NCBI RefSeq assembly: GCF_029893105.1 | Contig: NZ_JARXWG010000018.1 | Coordinates: forward strand, 1 to 64,000 | From: Parabacteroides sp. PF5-9 | GTDB lineage: Bacteria > Bacteroidota > Bacteroidia > Bacteroidales > Tannerellaceae | Direction of reading: 5' to 3' | Length of the DNA stretch: 64,000 nt | In this document: positions 8,117-16,288 of the stretch, in pieces | How positions within the stretch are numbered: position 1 is the first letter of the stretch | Layout of the letters: every line of letters starts with the position of its first letter | Made by a program: the position numbers and the translations under genes | Notes under the pieces: generated by a model | Told to the model about the DNA's origin: nothing | What the model saw: only the letters and a program-made list of their open reading frames with translations | Database searches by the model: none

Positions 8117-8419
8117 TTAGTGTCCGAAACCAAAACATCCATGCATGTTATGCATCCGGCTCTTGAACGCTTTTTTTCTTTCTTCTACGAATGTTTGTTT
8201 TTCTTCGTTCGACATCTTCATCCATGCTTCACAACGGGCATCGATCGCTTCAACAGATAAATGATCCTCATGGTGGTTAAAACCGGCCATACGTTTGTTC
8301 ATCAACTCCAATTTTTCACTGTCGCTCATCTGATCCCACTCTTCCTTGAACTTTTTTCTGGCCTCTTTATCGAAAGGGTTTCTACCTAAAAATCCCATTC
8401 CAAACTCTCTTGTCATCAT
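8117..8419 (-). CDS. Small charged protein with WMKMS motif
   Basis: A 100-residue soluble protein, very rich in Lys, Glu, Met and His. It contains two similar units: KKFKEEWDQMSDSEKLELMNKR and, near residue 65, EAWMKMSNEEKQTFVEERKK. The C-terminus is Met/His/Cys/Gly-rich (MHNMHGCFGFGH), which suggests metal or redox sensing. It leads the three-gene unit ending with the ECF sigma factor; a gap of 111 bases separates it from the next gene. MTRE (the second Met) could equally be the start. Function unknown. Confidence 0.65.
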   Translation of the reverse strand: MMTREFGMGFLGRNPFDKEARKKFKEEWDQMSDSEKLELMNKRMAGFNHHEDHLSVEAIDARCEAWMKMSNEEKQTFVEERKKAFKSRMHNMHGCFGFGH

Positions 8420-8663
8420 ACGTTTAAAATTTGACTGTTTTTACTTCTAATTATTTTAATGAAGCGCGCTCTACTTATACAGACAATTGAAGGAAGAATA
8501 TATTTTAAGCGACAATGAAAAAAACGACTCTTTCTGAATCACTCATCATACATATCGATGCAAATGTGTGTGATTTTTCTGAAAATCCGACCCTTTGACT
8601 ATTCTTTTATTGTACAACGACTAACTGTTTTCTTCCGGATCGCTCACTTTTTCTTTTGGACAA

Positions 8664-8759
8664 TTAATCGTCTAACAGTTGGTAGACGATAGTGCACCAG
8701 TTGGTAGACGAAAGTGATCCAATTGGTAGACGGAAGTGAACCAACTGTTAGACGATTAA
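8664..8759. repeat. 22-bp-period repeat array with inverted ends, family 1, locus 1
   Basis: The array is bounded by a perfect 19-bp inverted repeat: TTAATCGTCTAACAGTTGG at 8664-8682 and its complement at 8741-8759. Between the ends, units starting CAGTTGGTAGACGATAGTG, CAGTTGGTAGACGAAAGTG and CAATTGGTAGACGGAAGTG follow each other at exactly 22 bp. Three full units are present. Related arrays occur at 18221 and 47640. There are no spacers between units. Confidence 0.85.
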
Positions 8760-8772
8760 ATAATGCAGAAAA

Positions 8773-8824
8773 AAAATAGACGTTATGCGGAGAAAATAAG
8801 TAGACGAACATATACGTCTATTTT
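8773..8824. repeat. Inverted repeat related to array 1
   Basis: AAAATAGACGT (8773-8783) and its exact complement ACGTCTATTTT (8814-8824) enclose a further TAGACGAAC. The shared TAGACG core and the position 14 bases beyond the array suggest a degenerate extension of the array. Confidence 0.5.
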
Positions 8825-8965
8825 AGCGATAAAGGGGAGGGGTTGTATATAAATAGTTCTTTTGTGAAAGCGGTAGGGGTATGTTTTAAAGCAGGTGTTA
8901 TAGTTAAATAATATTAACACAAGTGATTTTTCCGCCTCTTTATGCTGTAAAACATAAAATTGTCG

Positions 8966-8973
8966 TATATTTG
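8966..8973 (+). promoter_or_regulatory. Predicted -7 box of the candidate small RNA
   Basis: TATATTTG is a full match to TAnnTTTG. It precedes a short untranslated segment ending in a strong terminator, with no good coding frame in between. Confidence 0.45.
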
Positions 8974-8979
8974 CATTGT

Positions 8980-9049
8980 GTTTTTCATGGTATTAGATTT
9001 AAGGTTAACAATGGAGATTGGTTGTCGGGATGACAACCTTTTCTTTTTT
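8980..9049 (+). ncRNA. Candidate small RNA of about 70 nt
   Basis: A promoter box at 8966-8973 predicts a start near 8980. A 7-bp hairpin (GGTTGTC at 9020-9026, loop GGGAT, GACAACC at 9032-9038) followed by TTTTCTTTTTT is a good intrinsic terminator. The only small frame inside starts ATGGTATTAG at about 8989 and runs through the terminator, which argues against coding. The next gene has its own promoter at 9221. I do not recognise an RNA family. Confidence 0.4.
9020..9049 (+). terminator. Intrinsic terminator of the candidate small RNA
   Basis: A perfect 7-bp stem (GGTTGTC and GACAACC) with a 5-base loop is followed by TTTTCTTTTTT. Confidence 0.6.
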
Positions 9050-9220
9050 AATACCTATTCTACCGCATTTTCCAAAAGTTCTGTTTTTTCCACCCGACAT
9101 TCAGTACATCTCTATTCCTTTTTCTTTTTGTAACAAGATTATCTATTCACATTCATTCTTACCGATTGGTCGTGATTAAAGATAACAAGACAAACACTTT
9201 CAAATGCAAAAATAATCTGT

Positions 9221-9228
9221 TATATTTG
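9221..9228 (+). promoter_or_regulatory. Predicted -7 box of the HTH protein gene
   Basis: TATATTTG matches TAnnTTTG; the ATG at 9308 is 80 bases further on, so the mRNA would have a leader of about 70 bases. Confidence 0.45.
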
Positions 9229-9307
9229 TAGCTAAGGGCAGAATAATCGATAGACACGAATACCTGATCCAACGATTTATTTGAAGCATACAAATATCCT
9301 TACCGCT

Positions 9308-10276
9308 ATGAATAAAGAGCAATTACAAGAGCGATTTTTGAGCCAGGTCAAAGAGAAAATACCTAGCCGCCCTGCTCTAACCAAGCTATTGGAAGAGTTA
9401 TTATGCATAGAGAAAGAAGCTGTTTATCGTCGATTACGCGGAGAGGTCGCTTTTACTTTTTCGGAAATATCTCTTATGGCACATCATTTTGGTATTTCTG
9501 TAGATAATATCATCTCTTCCACCTTGTCGTCTAAAAGCAAACCGTTTCAGTTAAAGTTACTCGATTTCTATGAGCCGAGTGAAACCGATTATACTATGAT
9601 GGAGGAGTATCTCTCTATCCTGAAGAGTGGCCGTGATGATCCTCATTCGGTGGTGGTCGAATGTACAAATACACTTCCTGTCACACTTTTTTCGGAATAT
9701 GAGTATCTGAATCGATTGCATCTGTTCAAAAGCCTCTATCAATCCGGAAAGACAAATGAGGTAAAGAATTTTAAAGAATCAGCCTATCCGGAACGTGTGA
9801 GGCGACTTCGGCGACAGGAGGTGGTTGAATATAAGTTGGTGAAGGATACCTATTATATTTTTGATCCGTTCATCTTTCAATACCTGGTCAATGATATTCT
9901 TTATTATAAAAGCATCAACTTGGTGACGGAGGAAGACACGAAGCAGCTGAAAGAGGAGTTGTTGCGATTATTGGATGGGTTGAAACAGATCACAATAGAG
10001 GGTTGTTTTAAAGAGACGAAGAATCGTGTACAGATCTATGTGGCGAATGTCAATTTTGATTTAAGCATCTGGTATGTGGATATCAATAATTATCATATCA
10101 GTATGATCAGGGCTTTTGTCTTATATAACTTTGTTTCATTGGATGAAGAGTCGTTTGATATTGTAAAAAAAAGAGTTGGGGCATTGCTGCGCGGTTCAAC
10201 GATGATCTCTGTGAGTGGAGAAAAAGCGCGGGTTAATTTTTTTGACAAACAATATGAACTGATAAATTCATTGTGA
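9308..10276 (+). CDS. Putative DNA-binding protein with N-terminal HTH, Bacteroidales family
   Basis: About 322 residues from the ATG at 9308; an in-frame TTG at 9281 has no better support. The first 70 residues look like an XRE-type helix-turn-helix (SRPALTKLLEELLCIEKEAVYRRLRGEVAFTFSEISLMAHHFGI, the order seen in phage-repressor-like domains). The remaining 250 residues are mixed alpha/beta with no motif I can name, and there is no membrane segment. It resembles uncharacterised Bacteroides proteins with an HTH fused to a long sensor-like region. Its ligand and targets are unknown. The M16 peptidase follows under its own promoter. Confidence 0.65.
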   Translation: MNKEQLQERFLSQVKEKIPSRPALTKLLEELLCIEKEAVYRRLRGEVAFTFSEISLMAHHFGISVDNIISSTLSSKSKPFQLKLLDFYEPSETDYTMMEEYLSILKSGRDDPHSVVVECTNTLPVTLFSEYEYLNRLHLFKSLYQSGKTNEVKNFKESAYPERVRRLRRQEVVEYKLVKDTYYIFDPFIFQYLVNDILYYKSINLVTEEDTKQLKEELLRLLDGLKQITIEGCFKETKNRVQIYVANVNFDLSIWYVDINNYHISMIRAFVLYNFVSLDEESFDIVKKRVGALLRGSTMISVSGEKARVNFFDKQYELINSL

Positions 10277-10302
10277 CGAATCACATTTAAAAAATATATT
10301 GA

Positions 10303-10310
10303 TACATTTG
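10303..10310 (+). promoter_or_regulatory. Predicted -7 box of the M16 peptidase
   Basis: TACATTTG matches TAnnTTTG, 22 bases before the ATG at 10333. Confidence 0.5.
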
Positions 10311-10332
10311 CCCCGTATTAATAATTACATTT

Positions 10333-13158
10333 ATGAGAATATCAATCTTACCCTTTAAAGCTTTGTTTTTCCTTTGTCTGTTTTTTCTGATGGGATGTCA
10401 GTCAAACGAGAAACCGAAAAATTTCTCCCTACCTTTTGAAAAGTATACCTTAACGAATGGTTTGGAAGTGGTTTTACATCAGGATCACTCGGATCCGATA
10501 GTGGCAGTAGCCATTCAATATCATGTCGGCTCAAACCGGGAGAAACCCGGCAAGACCGGATTTGCCCATTTCTTCGAACATATGTTGTTCCAACGTTCCG
10601 AACATCTGGAACGCAATGCATTTATCGCTAAGATCAATGACCTGGGAGGAAGTTTTAACGGTGGTACATGGAAAGACGGGACGATTTATTATGAGGAGGT
10701 TCCGAATGACGCCCTGGAGAAAATATTATGGATGGAATCCGACCGTATGGGCTATTTTATCAATACGATTACCCAGCAAGGGTTGGAACGTGAGATTGAT
10801 GTGGTCATCAATGAAAAGCGGCAAGGCGTAGACAACCGCCCTTACGGACATACGGATGGTGTTATTTACAAAGCCTTATACCCTTCCGGTCATCCGTATA
10901 GCTGGACAGTTATCGGAGAGATAGCCGATCTGCAAAGTTCGACAGTCGAGGATGTCAAAGAGTTCTATCACCATTATTATGCACCGAACAACGCGACGGT
11001 GGTTATTGCCGGAGATTTCAAGACCGAAGAGGCTAAAGCGTGGGTGGAGAAGTATTTTGGAGAGATAGAGTCGCGCAATGAAGTGGAGAAACCAGAGGTG
11101 CAGATCGCCCGTTTGGAGAACGATGTCCGACTCTACCACGAGGATAAATTTGCCAATATGCCGGAACTGACCATTGTTTATCCTGCTCCGCAAATGTATC
11201 ATAAAGATGCATACGCGCTGGATGTGTTGGTCAATCTATTGACTCAGGGGAAAAAAGCACCCTTGTATAAAGAAGTTGTTGAAAAGGCAAAACTGGCGCC
11301 TTCCGTCAGTATGTATAATAGTTCAATGGAGATCGCGGGAGAACTGACGTTGACCGTCCGTGCTTTTCCTGATAAGACGTTGGATGAGGTCTATGATGCC
11401 TTGCAAAAGGGGATGGTCGAATTTGAACGAACAGGGGTAGATCCTCTGGATCTTCAGCGGATAAAGAATATGAATGAGACCTCTTTTTATAATGGGATCA
11501 GTTCGGTGATGGGTAAAGCTTTTCAAATAGCTTCGGCCAATGTGTTTGGGGGATCTCCTGAAATGATGGAATATGAAGTGGAAATGATGAATGGGGTAAC
11601 GGCTGAAGATGTGATGCGGGTGTATCAGACCTATATCAAAGGGAAACCGGCTGTTATGACCAGTTTTGTTCCGGCCGGAAAACTGAATCAGGTATTAACG
11701 GGATCTGTAGTTGCAGCGGTTACGGAAGAGAAATTAGATAATCAGTCCTTGAAATCGGAGGCTGGTGCTATTCAGGATGATGATTATGAACTGTCGGCCT
11801 CTCAATTTGACCGGAGTATCGAACCTCCATTGGGAACATTGTCGCCTATGCCACAGCCGAAGATATGGAATGGTGTTCTGTCAAACGGAATAAAAACTTA
11901 TGGCATTGAGCAGAATGAATTGCCGTTGGTTTATTTCAATCTGGTTATTCCGGCAGGATCAATCAGTGATATGGACGGAAAAGAGGGAGTGGCCAATTTG
12001 ACTGCACAGTTATTGCGGGAAGGTACTGCCGATAAAACTCCGGAGGAGTTGGAAGATGCGATCAAGAATCTTGGTGCATCGTTGAATATACAAGCCCGAC
12101 AAATGCATACGCGTATTTCAGGGAACTGCCTTTCTAAAAACGTACCGGCACTGGCCGCATTAATCGAAGAGATGTTGCTGCATCCGAGGTGGGATGAGAA
12201 AGAATTTGAACGTTTGAAGCAGCAGAACATCACCCGGTTGGAAGAACAGAAAGTGCAGCCGAATGTGATCGCTCAGAAAGTTTTTACCAAACTTGTATTG
12301 GGGGATAACGCTTGGTCTGCTTCGACATTAGGTACTATTGAATCTGTGAAGCAGATCACGATAGAGGATGTCCAGAGGTTTTATGCAGATTACTATGCTC
12401 CGGCTCGAAGCAATCTGTTGATAACCGGTAACTATTCGCAAGCAGAGACTGAAAAAGCATTTACTTCATTGAGCACAAACTGGAAAGAAGGTGATCATAA
12501 AGCGGTCGTACTTCCAACGCTATCTGATGCTGTTAAAGGAGGTAATCTCTATTTTGTCGATTATCCGGAAGCGAAGCAGTCGGTGATTCTCATAGGTAAG
12601 CGGGCTATGACGCGGACATCTCCTGATTATTATCCCGGAGTTGTTGCCAATTACAAATTGGGTGACGGGTCGGGATCGGATCTGTTCCGGGTATTACGCC
12701 TTGAACGAGGCTACACCTATGGCGCTTATTCGTTTTTCGAAGGGCAAAAGGATTTTGGTCTGTTTATCGCCTCCTCCAGTGTACAAACCTCTGTAACAAA
12801 AGAGGCTGTAGAGGTGTTCCGGGAAATGTTGACCGGTTATGGCTCCAATTATACGCAAGAAGATCTGGAAACTACCCGAAATGCCATGATGCGCCAGCAA
12901 GCGGGTAATTATGAGACAATCAATTCTTTACTTCTTATTTTAAATGATATAGTGATCACCGGATTGCCGATGGATTACCTCAAACAAGAGGAGCATACAT
13001 TGAAAAATATCACTTTGGAAGAAATCAAAGCAGTTATCGCAAAAGAGATCAATCTGAATGATATGGTCGTCGTTGTGGTAGGGGATGCGAAAAGTCAACT
13101 CCCTCGCTTGAAAGATATAGGATTGGGAACGCCTATCTTGGTCGAAGCGGAAAAATAG
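10333..13158 (+). CDS. M16 family zinc peptidase, two-domain lipoprotein
   Basis: A 941-residue pitrilysin-type protease. Signal sequence and lipobox are evident (FFLMGCQS, lipid Cys at 22), so it should be a periplasmic or outer-membrane lipoprotein. The first M16 half carries the inverted zinc motif His79-Phe-Phe-Glu82-His83 and a third ligand near Glu161 (INEKRQG). The second half (about residue 505 onward) keeps the fold but has LLREGT where the zinc motif would be, so it is the inactive partner domain, as usual in the family. It probably degrades peptides in the envelope. A strong terminator follows at 13178-13218. Confidence 0.9.
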   Translation: MRISILPFKALFFLCLFFLMGCQSNEKPKNFSLPFEKYTLTNGLEVVLHQDHSDPIVAVAIQYHVGSNREKPGKTGFAHFFEHMLFQRSEHLERNAFIAKINDLGGSFNGGTWKDGTIYYEEVPNDALEKILWMESDRMGYFINTITQQGLEREIDVVINEKRQGVDNRPYGHTDGVIYKALYPSGHPYSWTVIGEIADLQSSTVEDVKEFYHHYYAPNNATVVIAGDFKTEEAKAWVEKYFGEIESRNEVEKPEVQIARLENDVRLYHEDKFANMPELTIVYPAPQMYHKDAYALDVLVNLLTQGKKAPLYKEVVEKAKLAPSVSMYNSSMEIAGELTLTVRAFPDKTLDEVYDALQKGMVEFERTGVDPLDLQRIKNMNETSFYNGISSVMGKAFQIASANVFGGSPEMMEYEVEMMNGVTAEDVMRVYQTYIKGKPAVMTSFVPAGKLNQVLTGSVVAAVTEEKLDNQSLKSEAGAIQDDDYELSASQFDRSIEPPLGTLSPMPQPKIWNGVLSNGIKTYGIEQNELPLVYFNLVIPAGSISDMDGKEGVANLTAQLLREGTADKTPEELEDAIKNLGASLNIQARQMHTRISGNCLSKNVPALAALIEEMLLHPRWDEKEFERLKQQNITRLEEQKVQPNVIAQKVFTKLVLGDNAWSASTLGTIESVKQITIEDVQRFYADYYAPARSNLLITGNYSQAETEKAFTSLSTNWKEGDHKAVVLPTLSDAVKGGNLYFVDYPEAKQSVILIGKRAMTRTSPDYYPGVVANYKLGDGSGSDLFRVLRLERGYTYGAYSFFEGQKDFGLFIASSSVQTSVTKEAVEVFREMLTGYGSNYTQEDLETTRNAMMRQQAGNYETINSLLLILNDIVITGLPMDYLKQEEHTLKNITLEEIKAVIAKEINLNDMVVVVVGDAKSQLPRLKDIGLGTPILVEAEK

Positions 13159-13177
13159 AATAGACTATACAAGGATT

Positions 13178-13218
13178 AAAAATCGTAGGGGCAGATGACC
13201 ATGCTTCTACGATTTTTT
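13178..13218. terminator. Intrinsic terminator after the M16 gene
   Basis: An 11-bp perfect stem (AAAAATCGTAG at 13178-13188 and CTACGATTTTT at 13207-13217), an 18-base loop and a run of six T. The A-run on the left makes it usable on both strands. It also argues that the FHA gene does not start at 13195. Confidence 0.7.
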
Positions 13219-13278
13219 GTTTATAGCCGGTTAAAAGGCTATCTTTGTCGTGTTATTCAGAAAACACGGATGTATTTT

Positions 13279-13815
13279 ATGAAAAGAGTATTCTGTCCGA
13301 AATGTGATAATCAGTTGACGTTTGATGAAACGAAATATGCGGATGGACAGGTGTTGGCATTTGTCTGTCCACAATGTACTGCACAGTTCAAAATAAAAAT
13401 AGGACGTAAGGTCGTGCGGACTGCAACAGGTGAAGAAAAGGAAGTCAAAGAACCGGACTTTAGCTATGGGTGGATTACTGTGATCGAAAATACGTTTGCC
13501 TTTAAACAGGAGCTTCCTCTTGTCTTAGGTGAAAATGTGATCGGACGTCGGAATAAGGATACCGACGGAGTGGATATACCGATTATCACCAGTGATCCCA
13601 GCATGGGGAGAAAACATTGTATAATCCATACGAAACAAGATAGTGAAGGTCAGTTGTACTATTCCTTAAGGGATAATTCAAGTATGACCGGCACATTTTT
13701 AGGGAATACGTTGCTTGGAAAGAAAGAACAAGTGACAATCGACGAAGGGGCGGTTGTCACCATTGGTGCCACCACATTTGTATTACATACTCCCCAAGGG
13801 GAAGAAACGGAGTAA
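13279..13815 (+). CDS. Zinc-ribbon and FHA-domain protein
   Basis: About 178 residues from the ATG at 13279. A zinc ribbon opens the protein (FCPKCD near residue 5, VCPQC near residue 32). An FHA phosphothreonine-binding domain follows (residues about 85-170): LGENVIGRRNKD, SDPSMGRKHCIIH, then the LRDNSSMTGTFLGN loop, which holds the conserved Ser, Asn and Gly positions. It is cytoplasmic. Longer readings to 13195 run into the terminator of the preceding gene. No Ser/Thr kinase lies in the window, so its partner is unknown. Confidence 0.8.
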   Translation: MKRVFCPKCDNQLTFDETKYADGQVLAFVCPQCTAQFKIKIGRKVVRTATGEEKEVKEPDFSYGWITVIENTFAFKQELPLVLGENVIGRRNKDTDGVDIPIITSDPSMGRKHCIIHTKQDSEGQLYYSLRDNSSMTGTFLGNTLLGKKEQVTIDEGAVVTIGATTFVLHTPQGEETE

Positions 13816-13817
13816 AT

Positions 13818-14414
13818 TTAGAGTTCCTGGAGCAATGCTTCCGCTTTTGTCTGATAGGAATATTGTGGGCTTGATTTCAATTCATTCAATAACCTGACAG
13901 CGTTTTTCTTATCCCTGGTTTTTAGATAACTCAATGCCAGCTTCCAACGCAATTCATCGTAATACGGAAAATCGCTGATAGAGGCTTGTAATAAATAGTT
14001 GAAGTTTTCGATTACTTTTTGAAAGCTATTCATCTCTTGAAGGTTGAGGGTGTAAAAGAAAAAGATTTCCGGTTGTTCTTTCATCTGCTCTTCATCAAGA
14101 ACCTTTAAGAAACCTTCATGAGCCAGTGAGTAAAACTCATCGTCATAAGCCGAAAGCGAATGAAGTAACGTTTTTCGCTGTAAAAGCGTCAGTGAGTCTC
14201 GTTTAGCATGGAATGAATAGGGTTCATAGGTGGAAGTGTTCATATAATTATTCGGAAAATGCTCATACCATGTTTCGTAAAGCGCATCATACTCTTTACC
14301 GGATGAACAGGCGGTAGACAAACACAATAAGGGAAATAACGCTAAAACAAGGAGGTATACAGCATTTTGTGCAGTTGAATAAAAAAACCAATTCTTTCTT
14401 TCTTTTGTCTTCAT
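13818..14414 (-). CDS. Hypothetical lipoprotein with TPR-like helices
   Basis: About 198 residues from the second Met of the frame (14414); a longer start at 14429 is possible. A hydrophobic stretch ends in LSTACSSG, a lipobox with the lipid Cys near residue 36, an unusually long n-region. The body is helical with repeat-like spacing (FYSLAHEGFLKVLDEEQ, YDELRWKLALSYLKTRDKKNAVRLLNELKSS), consistent with one or two tetratricopeptide-like hairpins. It converges with the FHA gene, leaving 2 bases, and is divergent from the trypsin-fold gene. Function unknown. Confidence 0.65.
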   Translation of the reverse strand: MKTKERKNWFFYSTAQNAVYLLVLALFPLLCLSTACSSGKEYDALYETWYEHFPNNYMNTSTYEPYSFHAKRDSLTLLQRKTLLHSLSAYDDEFYSLAHEGFLKVLDEEQMKEQPEIFFFYTLNLQEMNSFQKVIENFNYLLQASISDFPYYDELRWKLALSYLKTRDKKNAVRLLNELKSSPQYSYQTKAEALLQEL

Positions 14415-14500
14415 CACATGATCTTTCATTAATTGTCACAGCAAACTTACATAAAATAATCCCACAGATCAATATCTCCTGTATATTTCGGATAAATCAT

Positions 14501-14508
14501 TACTTTTG
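14501..14508 (+). promoter_or_regulatory. Predicted -7 box of the trypsin-fold/TPR gene
   Basis: TACTTTTG matches TAnnTTTG, 22 bases before the ATG at 14531. Confidence 0.5.
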
Positions 14509-14530
14509 CGTCTGGATCAACTAACAGAAA

Positions 14531-16258
14531 ATGAAGATGAAAAAATATTATTTACTCCTTTTCCTTTGCAGCCAGATTCTTTTTGTTGCAGCGCAGAATA
14601 AGGCACCCCGGTGGATGGATAAACAACGCAAAGCAGTGATTTCGATCACCACTTATGGAGCTGATGAAAAACTGTTACATACGGGGAGTGGTTGCTTTGT
14701 GACGGAAACAGGAGAAGCCATTTCTGCTTATTCCCTTTTTAAAGGTGCATCGAAGGCGGTGGTGACCGATACGGATGGTAATCAATATCAGGTGTCAACG
14801 ATTATAGGGGCAGATGAATTATATGATGTGATACGCTTTAAAGTGTCGATACCCAAAAAAGTTCCTTTTCTGAAAGTCGCATCAGAACCAGTAGCTGAAG
14901 GAGCAACTGTTTATCTGGTAGCTTATACAACAGGGAAAACAATGATGTTTAAAGAAGGGACGATCACCGAAGTCAGTAAATTGAAAGAACCTTTTAGTTA
15001 TTATAAAACATCGGTCGGATTAGAGACGGATCAATTACATACACCTTTTCTGACAGCTAACGGAGAGGTACTCGGATTGGCTCAGGAAGATGCGGCAGGG
15101 AATACGGATGTTTCATATATTGTTTCAGCCGGTTATATCAATAGTTTATATATCTCATCGACAGATGCGTTTAATTCGGCTTACAATGCGATCAACATAC
15201 GAAAAGCATGGCCTTCCGATCCCGATCAGGCACAAGTCTCTTTGTTTCTGTTGGCAAACTCACAGGATGCACCGACTTATCTGGCAACATTAAATGATTT
15301 TATTGCCACATTCCCGGATCAGGCAGACGGTTATGTAAGCCGGGCGAATCATTATGCTTATAACCGGGAAGAGTTGGCATCCGACCCTTCACAGGCAAAC
15401 CATTATCTGACGATGGCTCTGGAAGATTTGAACACAGCGGCTAAGTATGATAAGAATAAAGGGAATATGCTTTTTAATAAAGCCAAACTGATTTATGGGG
15501 TATCGGTCAATGATACCACACTGACAGATCCGGAGTGGACTATAGACAAGGCGTTACAAACAGTACAACAAGCAATCGGTGAACAGGATCTGCCCGTATA
15601 CAGACAATTGGAAGGAGATATCTATTTTTACCAGGGTCGATTTGTAGATGCATATAAGACCTATATGATTGTCAATAACAGCGATATAGCCTCTTCTTCC
15701 AGTTTTTATTCGGCAGCAAAAGCGTTGGAGAATATTCCCGGTGTGCAAATTTCTGATATCATCGCTTTATTTGATAAAGCGATTGAAATGAGTGGTGTGT
15801 CTGCTGAAACATTTGTTTATTTACAGGAACGGATTGAATATAAAATGCAACTTATGCTCTATGATGAAGCAATAAAGGATTATGATCTGTTCTATTCGCT
15901 ATTGAATGGTCGTGTGAATGATGAATTTTATTATAATCGCAAGCAGGCTAAGTTCCGTTCAGGAGATATGGATGGAGCATTAGCGGATATTCAAACGGCT
16001 ATACGTTTAGTTTCAGATAATCCCAATTACTATGCAGAGGAAGCCTCGATTTATATCCGTCAGGAAGATTATACCAAAGCCTTGGAGAGTGTTGAAAAAG
16101 CGCTTGCTCTTTCTCCCGATTTTGCCTCCTGTTACCGTTTGAAAGGCGTCTGTCTGGTACGTCAGAATCAGAAAGATAAGGCTTGTGAAGCTTTTGCCAA
16201 GGCTAAAGAGTTAGGCGATCCGGTAGTGGACCGCCTGATTAGAGAGCATTGCCAATAA
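14531..16258 (+). CDS. Secreted trypsin-fold protein with TPR repeats, catalytic residues lost
   Basis: A 575-residue protein with a signal peptide (ending about FVAAQ). Residues about 30-205 follow the pattern of HtrA-type trypsin domains: GSGCFVTETGEAISAYSLFKG, then ADELYDVIRFKV, then LETDQLHTPFLTANGEVLGLAQ. The catalytic His position is Ser (AYSLF where TNYHV is usual), and the GNSGGP segment with the catalytic Ser is absent: HTPFL replaces it. The Asp may remain. The rest is TPR repeats (residues about 275-570). So it is probably a binding or scaffold protein in the envelope rather than a protease. Confidence 0.75.
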   Translation: MKMKKYYLLLFLCSQILFVAAQNKAPRWMDKQRKAVISITTYGADEKLLHTGSGCFVTETGEAISAYSLFKGASKAVVTDTDGNQYQVSTIIGADELYDVIRFKVSIPKKVPFLKVASEPVAEGATVYLVAYTTGKTMMFKEGTITEVSKLKEPFSYYKTSVGLETDQLHTPFLTANGEVLGLAQEDAAGNTDVSYIVSAGYINSLYISSTDAFNSAYNAINIRKAWPSDPDQAQVSLFLLANSQDAPTYLATLNDFIATFPDQADGYVSRANHYAYNREELASDPSQANHYLTMALEDLNTAAKYDKNKGNMLFNKAKLIYGVSVNDTTLTDPEWTIDKALQTVQQAIGEQDLPVYRQLEGDIYFYQGRFVDAYKTYMIVNNSDIASSSSFYSAAKALENIPGVQISDIIALFDKAIEMSGVSAETFVYLQERIEYKMQLMLYDEAIKDYDLFYSLLNGRVNDEFYYNRKQAKFRSGDMDGALADIQTAIRLVSDNPNYYAEEASIYIRQEDYTKALESVEKALALSPDFASCYRLKGVCLVRQNQKDKACEAFAKAKELGDPVVDRLIREHCQ

Positions 16259-16288
16259 ATTTCAATAGCAATAACGAGGAATATCCTC

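Larger units (their letters stand above)
8420..9307. other. Gene-poor intergenic stretch, 888 bases
   Basis: This lies between the divergent small charged protein gene and the HTH protein gene. It holds a 22-bp-period repeat array (8664-8759), a related inverted repeat (8773-8824), a candidate small RNA unit (promoter 8966, terminator to 9049) and the promoter of the next gene (9221). No coding frame in it looks convincing. Confidence 0.6.

Noticed and set aside
8664-8759. The 22-bp arrays as CRISPR arrays
   Set aside because: Units abut with no spacers, the period is 22 bp, unit number is three or four, and no cas gene is present.
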